A stretch of 64,000 nt of DNA from Pseudoalteromonas ostreae (lineage in GTDB: Bacteria > Pseudomonadota > Gammaproteobacteria > Enterobacterales > Alteromonadaceae). The position numbers and the translations under genes were made by a program. The stretch is from the NCBI RefSeq assembly GCF_018069805.1, contig NZ_JAGPYN010000003.1, positions 124,001 to 188,000 of the forward strand. The letters are read 5' to 3'. Of the stretch, positions 55,074 through 63,165 are shown piece after piece. The notes beneath the pieces are model-generated. The model saw nothing but the letters and a program-made list of their open reading frames with translations, was not told where the DNA came from and did not search any database. The number at the start of each line of letters is the position of its first letter. Position 1 is the first letter of the stretch.

Positions 55074-55108
55074 TCGTATTTTTCGATGAGTAACATCGAA
55101 AAATACGA
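55074..55108. repeat. Long perfect hairpin upstream of peroxiredoxin gene
   Basis: Two 15-base arms (55074-55088 and 55094-55108; left arm TCGTATTTTTCGATG) are perfectly complementary around AGTAA. It lies 44 bases past the fadR terminator and 34 bases before the TTGACA of the peroxiredoxin promoter. No T run follows directly. It could be a regulator site or part of a small RNA, or a dispersed repeat. Confidence 0.6.
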
Positions 55109-55141
55109 TTGTTCTTTTAAGTCTTTAGTCTCTAAAATATT

Positions 55142-55171
55142 TTGACAATTATGCATGTCAGCCCTTGGTAT
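55142..55171 (+). promoter_or_regulatory. Putative promoter of the peroxiredoxin gene
   Basis: A perfect -35 TTGACA (55142-55147) is followed after 18 bases by TGGTAT (55166-55171), a weak -10. Such a weak core is common where an activator such as OxyR helps, but no clear OxyR site was recognised. Confidence 0.35.
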
Positions 55172-55247
55172 TTAGTTTTTAGATCCCATATTAAAGGCAA
55201 GCATTGCGTAAGCAATTAAAAGCAAACTCAAATATTTGGAGAACAAA

Positions 55248-55853
55248 ATGGGTGTATTAGTAGGCCGCCAGGCACCAGACTTTACCGCTGCAGCAGTACT
55301 AGGTAACGGCGAGATCGTAGATAGCTACAATCTTCACGAAAAAATCAAAGGCAAAAAAGCAGTCATCTTCTTTTACCCACTTGATTTCACTTTCGTATGT
55401 CCTTCTGAACTAATTGCTTTTGACAAGCGTTATGAAGAATTCCAAAAGCGTGGCGTAGAAGTAATTGGTGTTTCAATCGATTCACAATTTTCACACAACG
55501 CATGGCGTAACACTGCTGTTGCAGACGGTGGTATTGGCGCAGTTAAATATGCACTAGTTGCAGACGTTAAACACGAAATCTGTAAAGCGTATGATGTTGA
55601 GCATCCAGAAGCGGGCGTTGCATTTCGTGGTTCATTCTTAATTGATGAAGAAGGTAATGTACGTCATCAAGTAGTAAATGACTTACCACTAGGTCGTAAC
55701 ATTGACGAAATGCTTCGTATGGTTGACGCGCTAGCGTTCCACAGCGAGCACGGTGAAGTATGTCCTGCTGGTTGGACTGAAGGCAAAAAAGGTATGGATG
55801 CAAGCCCTGCAGGCGTTGCTAAATTCCTTTCTGAAAACGAAGGCGACCTATAA
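55248..55853 (+). CDS. Typical 2-Cys peroxiredoxin (AhpC/Prx1 type)
   Basis: Cytoplasmic thiol peroxidase of 201 residues reducing H2O2 and organic peroxides. The peroxidatic Cys51 is in DFTFVCPSE and the resolving Cys172 in GEVCPAGW. The GGIG loop near 94-97 is present, but the C-terminal YF motif that makes eukaryotic-type enzymes sensitive to over-oxidation is not seen. The start is the ATG at 55248, 8 bases after TTGGAG; a TTG 12 bases earlier is rejected. No ahpF or reductase gene adjoins it. Confidence 0.94.
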   Translation: MGVLVGRQAPDFTAAAVLGNGEIVDSYNLHEKIKGKKAVIFFYPLDFTFVCPSELIAFDKRYEEFQKRGVEVIGVSIDSQFSHNAWRNTAVADGGIGAVKYALVADVKHEICKAYDVEHPEAGVAFRGSFLIDEEGNVRHQVVNDLPLGRNIDEMLRMVDALAFHSEHGEVCPAGWTEGKKGMDASPAGVAKFLSENEGDL

Positions 55854-55873
55854 TATAGGCTCTTGTTTTTAAT

Positions 55874-55901
55874 AAAAACCCGTCAAATGGCGGGTTTTTT
55901 T
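55874..55901 (+). terminator. Terminator after the peroxiredoxin gene
   Basis: AAAAACCCG (55874-55882) and CGGGTTTTT (55891-55899) with an 8-base loop and a seven-T run. It also faces the convergent TonB-dependent receptor gene. Confidence 0.9.
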
Positions 55902-55915
55902 GTTAGTGAGTAAAA

Positions 55916-58501
55916 CTAGAAAGAAAACGACACTTTAGTATAAATATAGCGTCCGCGCGGATTATGTACCGCCGATACATAGCCATATATGTCACTATCG
56001 CCATCACCGATAGCAAATGGTGGTTCTTCATCAAATAAGTTATTAACCCCAATTGATACTTTGGTTGATTCAGTAATGCGATAAGCCGTTTGTAAATCAA
56101 CCAGCACTTGTGAGTCTATTGTGCGTGATTTGTGCGCAGTATCATTAGTAAAATCCAGTTGAGGAGTATCTGTAAACTCCCCCACATAACTAATATTCAT
56201 ATTGGTATTAAAATCGCCATATGCCCAGTTAGTTATGAAAATCCAGCGATGCTCTGGGTATCCATACTTACCGGTATAATCGCGGCCACCTTTTTCGAAT
56301 TTATCTTGGTAAGCCCACTCTAAATTGAATTTCAATAAACCTAAATCATCCAATGAATGATTGTAGTTTGCTGAAAAGTCGATGCCGGATACTTCTTGCG
56401 ATGATATATTCTGGAAAGTGCTGAAGATTTTTTGAATTGTACCCAAGCTTTCACCATTAGTAGGGGGTAAGCGTACACAAATGGTACTACTTTGATTGTC
56501 ACACTCTGCAGCGTAAATTGGCTCAAATTCTTGTTCGTCAATTTTATTATCCTGTGTAATGCTCCACACATCAATACTTAGACCAAATTCAGCAGTGGGT
56601 GCCCAAATAAAGCCAACGTTCCATGATTCAGACTCTTCAGGTTGCAAGTCTGTATTACCAGAAAATTGAATGTTGTAATCAAGTGAGTCACAATCTAAGC
56701 CTGTTTGTTGACAACGGTAGGTATCAGTAAAGAACTGACTTTTTTCTGATGGACCCAGACCAACTTGTGCTAAAGAAGGAGCTCTAAAACCTTGTGCCCA
56801 CGAACCACGGACCGTGATTTCATCAGTAGGTGCCCAACGTAACGCGACTTTAGGATTAGTGGTAGTACCAAAGTCACTGTAGTCATCGTGACGACCCGCA
56901 AGTTGTAGCTCTAAGTTCTCAGCTAGTGGAATTGAAAACTCTACATAAGCTGCGTATTGGTCGCGCTCTGCGGCAGCTGAAACAGCTTCAGTACCAAAAA
57001 TTAGCCCGCGTTGGAATTGATCATCAGGGATATCACTGACGTCCTCTTCGCGGTACTCAATACCAGCAGCCATCATGACTACATTGTCACCGAAACTAAA
57101 TGCTTCACCTGTAATATTGGCATCAAATGAGGTTATGTGTGACTCACCTTGGCGAACCAAGCTCGTAGTAATTCTATCGATTACTGCAGGATCGTTGTAA
57201 GTGCCGCCAAATGGGTTGTAGTTACCAGCATCTATCTCTTGCTGTAAAAAGTCGGTGCGCACCCAACCTTGTGAGCGATCTCCTGTTTGTAATGACTTAC
57301 TACGCCCTTTTTGTACCGCTGTCTCCCAGCTCCAGTCGTTAAATTCGCCTCGTAAACCAGCTACAAAACGCATCGTATCAGATTCAATATCCCATTGACG
57401 GGCACCGGCATCTACTGTTCTGTAACGGCCTATTTTTATATCTTGGCCAAAAGGATTGTTTGGGTGACTACTTGGTACGGTTAAGCCTGCCTCTTCATCT
57501 AAAGGCGTTGGAGCACCTGCGGCAATTGAATTGTTGTGTTGAACAGCCATTTCCATAAAGGCAGTAATACCATTATCAAAATTATACTCAAACTGGGAAA
57601 TAGCACCAATGCGTTCAGATGCTGGTGCAATATAGCCGTATGGGCCGTAATCGAATGCACAGTTGCCATTGGCAGTTATGCGATCTGCTGGACATGCAGG
57701 GTCAATGGTTTTTACACCATCAACATAAAAGTAACCAGGGAAGCCACGTGATGAACGTAAATCATCACCACCATATGGGGCTTGATTTGCGGTGCCTAAA
57801 CTGCCCATTTCACTTGACGATAAAGAGGTGTTTTTAAAATAATCAACGATCACTGACGCACTGCTTTTTTCGTTTGAGGTACCCCAAACTATGTTTGCTA
57901 AAGTTTCTTCGTAGTTAGGGCCATCAGTGCCGCCATAACCTAAATTCACTTCTAAACCATCAATGTCTTTTTTCAAAATAATATTAACTACACCGGCAAC
58001 GGCATCGGAACCATAAATTGCAGAGGCACCATCTTTAAGAATATCAATACGTTCGATAGCAGACACAGGGATGCTGTTGATATCAACAAATGAGTTAGTG
58101 ATACTCTCAGCAAATGCGCTGATAGCGACTCGACGGCCATTAATTAACACAAGCGTTGCATCTGCGCCAAGACCACGCAACGATACTGCCGCAGAGCCAT
58201 TGGCTGTAGAGTCTTGGTTGTTGCCGCGGGTAGAAAATGTGCCATTACCGGCAACAGGCATTCTTTCTAGTAATTGTTGTAGGTTGTCATAGCCCATATT
58301 ATCAATATCAGCGCGACTAATTGATTGTACTGGGGAAGGACCTTCAATATCAGTACGTTTAATTCGAGAGCCCGTTACTTCAATGCGCTCAACTTTTGTT
58401 GCTTCGTCCGCAGCAAATGATTGAGAAGTATAACCCGCTGTTGAAAGTGCAAGTGTTACACAAGCGATTAGCTTAGGTTTAAATGGGAGTATGTTCTTCA
58501 T
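55916..58501 (-). CDS. TonB-dependent outer-membrane receptor
   Basis: 861 residues. A signal peptide ends near residue 30 (TSQSFAADE). A TonB-box-like VERIEVTGSRIKRTD is followed by the plug domain (about 50-170: LQQLLERMPVAGNGTF, SAIYGSDAVAGVVNIILKK). A 22-strand barrel with long acidic loops follows, ending with the usual aromatic residue (YTKVSFSF). Receptors with the IEVTGSRIKR start are abundant in marine Alteromonadales and often take up sugars, peptides or other organic ligands rather than siderophores. No degradative or transport genes adjoin it, so the substrate is unknown. Confidence 0.92.
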   Translation of the reverse strand: MKNILPFKPKLIACVTLALSTAGYTSQSFAADEATKVERIEVTGSRIKRTDIEGPSPVQSISRADIDNMGYDNLQQLLERMPVAGNGTFSTRGNNQDSTANGSAAVSLRGLGADATLVLINGRRVAISAFAESITNSFVDINSIPVSAIERIDILKDGASAIYGSDAVAGVVNIILKKDIDGLEVNLGYGGTDGPNYEETLANIVWGTSNEKSSASVIVDYFKNTSLSSSEMGSLGTANQAPYGGDDLRSSRGFPGYFYVDGVKTIDPACPADRITANGNCAFDYGPYGYIAPASERIGAISQFEYNFDNGITAFMEMAVQHNNSIAAGAPTPLDEEAGLTVPSSHPNNPFGQDIKIGRYRTVDAGARQWDIESDTMRFVAGLRGEFNDWSWETAVQKGRSKSLQTGDRSQGWVRTDFLQQEIDAGNYNPFGGTYNDPAVIDRITTSLVRQGESHITSFDANITGEAFSFGDNVVMMAAGIEYREEDVSDIPDDQFQRGLIFGTEAVSAAAERDQYAAYVEFSIPLAENLELQLAGRHDDYSDFGTTTNPKVALRWAPTDEITVRGSWAQGFRAPSLAQVGLGPSEKSQFFTDTYRCQQTGLDCDSLDYNIQFSGNTDLQPEESESWNVGFIWAPTAEFGLSIDVWSITQDNKIDEQEFEPIYAAECDNQSSTICVRLPPTNGESLGTIQKIFSTFQNISSQEVSGIDFSANYNHSLDDLGLLKFNLEWAYQDKFEKGGRDYTGKYGYPEHRWIFITNWAYGDFNTNMNISYVGEFTDTPQLDFTNDTAHKSRTIDSQVLVDLQTAYRITESTKVSIGVNNLFDEEPPFAIGDGDSDIYGYVSAVHNPRGRYIYTKVSFSF

Positions 58502-58531
58502 CCTTAAATCCTTGTTATAATGTTAATTTTA

Positions 58532-58550
58532 TATGGTCTAATGAACCATA
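58532..58550. promoter_or_regulatory. Palindrome upstream of the TonB-dependent receptor
   Basis: TATGGT and ACCATA (58532-58537 and 58545-58550) with a 7-base spacer lie 31 bases before the receptor start, with a further ATACGTAT palindrome overlapping the right arm. Possible operator; the regulator is unknown. Confidence 0.3.
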
Positions 58551-58644
58551 CGTATCAATATCATGTAACGGGTTTGTTATCAAATTGAATTATAAAGAGA
58601 TGTACTATATTTGATACAGTTAGAAGGATTTAAGGGATATAAAT

Positions 58645-58673
58645 AAAAACGCCTAACTGAATTAGGCGTTTTT
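58645..58673 (-). terminator. Terminator after smpB
   Basis: AAAAACGCCTAA (58645-58656) and TTAGGCGTTTTT (58662-58673): a perfect 12-bp stem with a T5 run on the minus strand. Confidence 0.9.
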
Positions 58674-58690
58674 GAAGTTGTTTAGATAGA

Positions 58691-59170
58691 TTAAACTTTG
58701 TGTTTCATTAACCGTTCTTTTTCGCGAGACCAGTCTTTGTTTTTACCGTCTTCACGTTTGTCATGCATTTTTTTACCTTTACCTAAGTGAAACTCTAGTT
58801 TCACCCAGCATTTTTTCCAATACATGGCAGTGGCGATTAATGAATAGCCATCACGCTCAGTTGCACCAACTAAACGGTCTAGCTCGCGTCTGCTTAATAA
58901 TAATTTGCGATAACGTAATGGATCGCAAATAACATGGGTTGAAGCACTATTGAGAGGTTGTATTTGACTACCAAGCAAAAACGCTTCGCCATTTTTAAGG
59001 TGAATGTATGTTTCAGAGATGTTTACTTTACCAGCTCGGATACTTTTTACTTCCCAGCCTTGTAGTTCAACACCAGCCTCAAACTTGTCGTGTAAAAAAT
59101 ACTCATGACGCGCCTTTTTATTTAGCGCGATAGTATTACTTGTCGATTTAGATGAATTTTTCTTAGCCAT
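58691..59170 (-). CDS. smpB: SsrA-binding protein SmpB
   Basis: Trans-translation partner of tmRNA, 159 residues. The oligonucleotide-binding core has [20 protein letters not shown] and [13 protein letters not shown]. The basic C-terminal tail [20 protein letters not shown] is full length. The start ATG at 59170 has no clear ribosome site, and a TATAAT lies only about 10 bases upstream, so the leader would be very short. The tmRNA gene ssrA is not next to it. Confidence 0.96.
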   Translation of the reverse strand: MAKKNSSKSTSNTIALNKKARHEYFLHDKFEAGVELQGWEVKSIRAGKVNISETYIHLKNGEAFLLGSQIQPLNSASTHVICDPLRYRKLLLSRRELDRLVGATERDGYSLIATAMYWKKCWVKLEFHLGKGKKMHDKREDGKNKDWSREKERLMKHKV

Positions 59171-59180
59171 AGTGGCCCAT

Positions 59181-59186
59181 ATTATA
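59181..59186 (-). promoter_or_regulatory. -10 hexamer of smpB
   Basis: TATAAT on the minus strand, 10 bases before the smpB ATG. No good -35 was found at 16-18 bases. If used, the transcript leader would be only a few bases long. Confidence 0.35.
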
Positions 59187-59263
59187 CGTAAAGCTCTGCT
59201 TTTTACATCGATTTTTTATTTTTGCTAATAAAAAAGTGTTTGTAAATAAAGCGCCATGAAAGT

Positions 59264-59292
59264 TTGGGGAAAAACGCAAAGCTTGCTAAAAT
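59264..59292 (+). promoter_or_regulatory. Promoter of ratA-ratB
   Basis: TTGGGG (59264-59269) and TAAAAT (59287-59292) are 17 bases apart, with TG at the extended -10 position (TGCTAAAAT). The leader before the ratA ATG would be about 18 bases and holds GGGAGTGAG. Confidence 0.55.
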
Positions 59293-59316
59293 TCGCCCAC
59301 ACAGTTGGGAGTGAGT

Positions 59317-59754
59317 ATGCCACAAATAGAAAAAAGTGCGCTAGTAATGTATAGCAGCAAAGAAATGTTTGATTTAGTCAATGATGTGGATGCTTATCCT
59401 GAATTTTTACCCCATTGCTCGGATGCAAAAATTATTGCACAGCACGATAATACCATGACAGCAAGTTTGGAAATTTCTAAAGCGGGTATAAAAAAATGGT
59501 TTACTACTGAAAACACCTTTGTAGATGATAATACAGTAACATTGCGCTTAATTGATGGGCCATTTAAAGCCTTACAAGGGCGTTGGCATTTTCAAGTGTT
59601 GGATGACAATGCATGTAAAGTTCAGCTACAGCTTGAGTTTGAATTTGCGAGTAAATTAATTGAACTTGCGTTTGGGCGAGTATTTAACGATGTTGCAAAA
59701 AACATGGTGAATGCATTTACTCAACGCGCTAAACAGGTATATGGACTGCGATGA
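59317..59754 (+). CDS. ratA: Ribosome association toxin RatA / coenzyme Q-binding protein
   Basis: START-domain (SRPBCC) protein of 145 residues, homologous to E. coli RatA and mitochondrial COQ10. The stretch SALVMYSSKEMFDLVNDVDA and YPEFLPHCSDAKI at the start are family marks. It is described as an inhibitor of ribosome subunit joining in E. coli, while relatives bind ubiquinone. The start is the ATG at 59317, 6 bases after GGGAGTGAG. It is divergent from smpB, the conserved arrangement, and overlaps ratB by 4 bases. Confidence 0.93.
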   Translation: MPQIEKSALVMYSSKEMFDLVNDVDAYPEFLPHCSDAKIIAQHDNTMTASLEISKAGIKKWFTTENTFVDDNTVTLRLIDGPFKALQGRWHFQVLDDNACKVQLQLEFEFASKLIELAFGRVFNDVAKNMVNAFTQRAKQVYGLR

Positions 59755-60086
59755 TGATAAAAGTTGAAGTTGTGTATGCATTACCTACCACGGCAACGTG
59801 TTTACTTGTTGAAGTACCCGTTGGTACAACGGCAGAAAATGCCGTGATGCAATCAGGTATCCTCGCTAAGTGCCCTGAAATTGATGGCTTAGCATTGACC
59901 TTAGGAATATGGAACCGTACCTGCAAGCTTACGCAAGTGCTTGAGGATGGCGATAGAATTGAAATTTACCGTCCTTTAATTGCTGACCCTAAAGACGCAC
60001 GACGAAAACGTGCAGAAAAAGCCAAAGACGAAGGTCGTGCTAATAAAATTACAGGTGGGCGACCGCTTGATAAAGCTAAACAATAG
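59751..60086 (+). CDS. ratB: RnfH-family protein RatB
   Basis: Small ubiquitin-like beta-grasp protein, 111 residues (UPF0125/RnfH). The core IKVEVVYALPTTATCLLVEV and EDGDRIEIYRPLIADPKDAR is typical; the basic tail ends PLDKAKQ. Function is not settled. The start overlaps ratA (two adjacent ATGs at 59751 and 59754 are possible). Confidence 0.93.
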   Translation: MMIKVEVVYALPTTATCLLVEVPVGTTAENAVMQSGILAKCPEIDGLALTLGIWNRTCKLTQVLEDGDRIEIYRPLIADPKDARRKRAEKAKDEGRANKITGGRPLDKAKQ

Positions 60087-60095
60087 CTCAAACAA

Positions 60096-60121
60096 AAAAG
60101 GTTAGCTGTTGCTAACCTTTT
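60096..60121. terminator. Bidirectional terminator between ratB and bamE
   Basis: AAAAGGTTAGC (60096-60106) and GCTAACCTTTT (60111-60121): an 11-bp stem with a 4-base loop between convergent genes. A tandem 15-base repeat begins inside its right arm. Confidence 0.88.
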
Positions 60122-60142
60122 AGTAATTAACCTTTTAGTAAT
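60113..60142. repeat. Tandem 15-bp repeat
   Basis: TAACCTTTTAGTAAT occurs twice head to tail (60113-60127 and 60128-60142), perfectly. The first copy supplies the T-rich arm of the terminator; the second may be a recent slippage duplication. Confidence 0.85.
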
Positions 60143-60155
60143 CTACTGGCAGGGG

Positions 60156-60515
60156 TTATTGCTCAAGTGGTGTATTAAACTCTGTGGGTTGCTCATAGTC
60201 ACCACTGAGCGATACCAATTTTTCATTTTCAAAATTAATAATAAGTGATTTACGTTGTTCGTTATCACGGCCAAGATTAAAAGAATATAAGTAATGCCAC
60301 GTGTTTTTATCGAAAGCGTCTTCTGCAACAGGTTTACCTAATACATAAAGAACTTGCTCACGGGTCATATTGATACGAAGTTTGTCAACATCGGTTTGCT
60401 CTAAAAAGTTACCTTGTGGGATGTTGATACGATAAACCCAGCTAGAACAACCTGCGGTTGCGCTTAAGGTCAGAGCAACGATAAACCAAAGTGAAAAAGT
60501 TTTTAACGACTGCAT
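60156..60515 (-). CDS. bamE: Outer-membrane assembly lipoprotein BamE
   Basis: Part of the BAM complex that inserts beta-barrel proteins; 119 residues. The lipobox TAGC gives Cys23 with Ser at +2. The SmpA/OmlA fold shows YRINIPQGNFLEQTDVDKLR, then MTREQVLYVLGKPVAEDAF and WHYLYSF. It is convergent with ratAB, as in other gammaproteobacteria. Confidence 0.95.
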   Translation of the reverse strand: MQSLKTFSLWFIVALTLSATAGCSSWVYRINIPQGNFLEQTDVDKLRINMTREQVLYVLGKPVAEDAFDKNTWHYLYSFNLGRDNEQRKSLIINFENEKLVSLSGDYEQPTEFNTPLEQ

Positions 60516-60634
60516 TGTTTGTTTGGATCCTTATTTTTTATAAACTGCATGATACCGATTAGTCAGCTAAGGTAAAACCCTTTTGAGTAATTGTTTGTGA
60601 CTTAATTTTTACTATCAATGTTTGGAGCGTAATT

Positions 60635-60952
60635 TTGACCTCAGAGTCCGCTAAAAGTTTAACTACCACTGAAAATACTACGACAATTAATATCTCCACT
60701 TGGTCTCTTTATATTGTACAAACACGTTTAGGGCATTGGTACACTGGGATCAGCACTGATGTGGCAAAACGATTTGCAGCACATCAAGCGGGCAAAGGGG
60801 CTAAAAACTTAAAGGGCAAGGGGCCACTGACTTTAATATATCAATGTGAAGTTGGTTCTCGCAGTGAAGCTAGCAAACTTGAGATAAAAATTAAACGCTT
60901 GAGCAAGGCACAAAAGCGAGCATTTGTTTGCTCTGGGATATTGCTAACCTGA
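60635..60952 (+). CDS. GIY-YIG nuclease-fold protein (YhbQ type)
   Basis: 105 residues. The GIY-YIG fold reads [17 protein letters not shown], followed by the Arg of AKRFAAH and the Glu of [11 protein letters not shown], so the catalytic set looks complete. About 20 residues at the N-terminus are Thr/Ser-rich and precede the domain. The start is TTG at 60635, 7 bases after GGAG. YhbQ-type proteins are linked to DNA repair or nuclease activity, but the role is not firm. Confidence 0.88.
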   Translation: MTSESAKSLTTTENTTTINISTWSLYIVQTRLGHWYTGISTDVAKRFAAHQAGKGAKNLKGKGPLTLIYQCEVGSRSEASKLEIKIKRLSKAQKRAFVCSGILLT

Positions 60953-60989
60953 ATTAAGTTTAAAATAGATTTACTATCCATAACTCAGC

Positions 60990-61898
60990 TCAAAGAGTGC
61001 TTATATCAAGTTGGCTAATAAATGCACCAATATAATTAACTGCGTCAATATAAAGTGCTTGGTCAATATTACTTAGTAGGTCGGAACTTTTATGATGATG
61101 GGGATCATGGCCCATACCAAAGTAAATATAGGCAATTCCCGCTTTAGCAAACGCATAATGGTCGCTTGCTCGGCGCCAATCAATATTATCTCCCTGAGTC
61201 ATTCTGTTCATTGTGGTTGAGGAACTTGCTACTTTAATTTTTAAATTATGCTCAGACACCTGCTGTAGTTGTGCATATAAAGCACGGCGTTGTGCATGTG
61301 AAACAAAGGCATATAAGATTTTTTTTGGCGGCCTTACTGCTAACATATCCAAATTAATATTTAGCACAGTTACGCTGTCGTCGATTTGCAATTGACTAAC
61401 AAAATATTCAGCCCCATGTAAACCATTTTCCTCTGCGTCAGTAGCAACAAAACTGAGTTGGAAAGGCAGGTTGGTGTGTGCGAAGCGTTGCGCTAGGAAT
61501 AACAAGGCACTTACGCCACTGGCATTATCGTTTGCGCCTGCATATAAGGTGTTACCGCGCATACCTAAGTGATCATAATGAGCGGTAATTACCAAATGAG
61601 TCTTGACTAAGTGTGATGGTTTTAAAGTAGCAACGACATTTTGCCCCGTTGCTTTTGAAGACCAGCCATGGCTGTAACTAAACGGCTGTAATTGCGTATT
61701 GTAACCAAGCGTTTGCAGTCGAGTACTAATATATTGGGCACTGGAGTGTGCGCCATCGGTATTGGTTTTTCTACCGCTTAGAGCCGTAGAGCTTAGATAC
61801 CTCAAATCATCGATCAGTTGTTGCTGCGCGCTACTATTACTTTGGCACAATGTTGAAAAGCCCATAAGACTCAGTAACAAAATAACATAGTTAATCAT
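60990..61898 (-). CDS. M28-family zinc aminopeptidase, exported
   Basis: 302 residues with a signal peptide ending near residue 19. The five zinc-ligand motifs of family M28 are present: His107 in TAHYDHLG, Asp124 in GANDNASG, Glu156-Glu157 in DAEENG, Asp184 in NLDML and His247 in SDHYAF. It should remove N-terminal residues from peptides in the periplasm or outside. It overlaps the upstream lipoprotein gene by 8 bases, so the two are coupled. Confidence 0.92.
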   Translation of the reverse strand: MINYVILLLSLMGFSTLCQSNSSAQQQLIDDLRYLSSTALSGRKTNTDGAHSSAQYISTRLQTLGYNTQLQPFSYSHGWSSKATGQNVVATLKPSHLVKTHLVITAHYDHLGMRGNTLYAGANDNASGVSALLFLAQRFAHTNLPFQLSFVATDAEENGLHGAEYFVSQLQIDDSVTVLNINLDMLAVRPPKKILYAFVSHAQRRALYAQLQQVSEHNLKIKVASSSTTMNRMTQGDNIDWRRASDHYAFAKAGIAYIYFGMGHDPHHHKSSDLLSNIDQALYIDAVNYIGAFISQLDISTL

Positions 61899-63084
61899 TA
61901 ATCACCCGCGCGGTCATGTTACTTAGTGCCTGTAATTTATTTTGATAACGTTGCTTATCATGGTCAAAATCGGCATGTTTATCAGCTAAGCGTAATTGGC
62001 GGTACGCTTGTTTAAAATCACCTAATTTATAATAGGTACGAGCCAAGCCAAAGTAGCTATCATGAATATGTCTATCAATAAGCTTAGCTTTATTAAAGTG
62101 TTTAATAGCGTCTTGGTAGTTTTTAATTAGGTAAGCATCGTTACCTAAAGCAACATGGTAATATGGGTTACTTTGGCGTTTTAAGTCCAGTTTAGCTAAA
62201 ATTTCATTTGCTAGCTCAGTTCGTTCAGTGAGTTGGTAAAGTAGAGCTAAATTACCCAGTGCGGTGTTATTGTCAGGGTTTAGTGCTATTGCGTAGTTAT
62301 AGGCTAGTTCGGCGTTTGCGTATTGTGAATGGAGGCGCAGCAATACCGCTAAGTTACCCCATGCAGCAGAATAATGTTCATCGGCTTTTGTGGCAGCTAA
62401 AAAGTAGCTATAGGCTAAGTCGTGCTGCCCATTCAGCATCGCTGTTGCACCTTTATTGTTATAAAACATGGCGGTAATTCGTTGTTTGCTGATTGGTGTT
62501 GTTTTAAATTTTTCACCACGCGAATTGGGATCAAAATCAATCACTAATGAAGTTTTTGTGTCATATACATAGGACACGTTAGCGTTGTTATTTCGACGCT
62601 GTGTAACAACTAAATTTATATGCCCAGTTAATAAACTATAGCCGTTACTTACCGCCCAATATTCAGGAATATGTACTGTTTGAAACTGCCCGTGCAGGCC
62701 TAAATATTCTGCCATGCTATAAGCTAAAATCGACAAAGATAAACAATTGGCATTTAAATCGGTGTAAGCTTGATTCGCTGTGAGGGTCGCTCCTGCTTGA
62801 TATGATAAAGATGCATCGCCATTTTCTAACAAAAAGTTTAATAATTTTTTGGTGTTATTTAAATTGCGTTTATTGCTTGGGAAGGCTGCATCGAGTTGTT
62901 GTGTTATTGCACCGCTTAAAGTAAATATCTGTTCTCTACTCTCTACAGGATAAAGCGTGAAAGATTGGTTTTCAGTGACTGCTGGAGGGGTGAGCAGCGG
63001 TTGATTACTCACACTGGTACAGGCAGACACACTACCAAGCAGCACAATGACTGCTAACTTACAAAGTCGTGTTAATATTGTCAT
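61891..63084 (-). CDS. TPR lipoprotein with transglutaminase-like domain
   Basis: 397 residues. The lipobox SVSAC gives Cys22 (Thr at +2, so outer membrane is likely). Residues about 45-200 form a transglutaminase-like domain with Cys114 (NANCLSLSILAY), His138 (TVHIPEYW) and His155 (TGHINLVV) as candidate active residues. TPR repeats follow from about 205 to 390. I choose the ATG at 63084, 7 bases after GGGG, over an ATG two codons earlier. Next to the M28 peptidase with an 8-base overlap, so it may work on the same envelope or extracellular peptides. Specific function unknown. Confidence 0.82.
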   Translation of the reverse strand: MTILTRLCKLAVIVLLGSVSACTSVSNQPLLTPPAVTENQSFTLYPVESREQIFTLSGAITQQLDAAFPSNKRNLNNTKKLLNFLLENGDASLSYQAGATLTANQAYTDLNANCLSLSILAYSMAEYLGLHGQFQTVHIPEYWAVSNGYSLLTGHINLVVTQRRNNNANVSYVYDTKTSLVIDFDPNSRGEKFKTTPISKQRITAMFYNNKGATAMLNGQHDLAYSYFLAATKADEHYSAAWGNLAVLLRLHSQYANAELAYNYAIALNPDNNTALGNLALLYQLTERTELANEILAKLDLKRQSNPYYHVALGNDAYLIKNYQDAIKHFNKAKLIDRHIHDSYFGLARTYYKLGDFKQAYRQLRLADKHADFDHDKQRYQNKLQALSNMTARVIND

Positions 63085-63165
63085 AATCATACCCCAATTA
63101 ATAACTGACTTAGTAAGTTTAGTCTGTTTTTTAGTCGGGGTAGATGTTAACTGTTACAAACTGTG

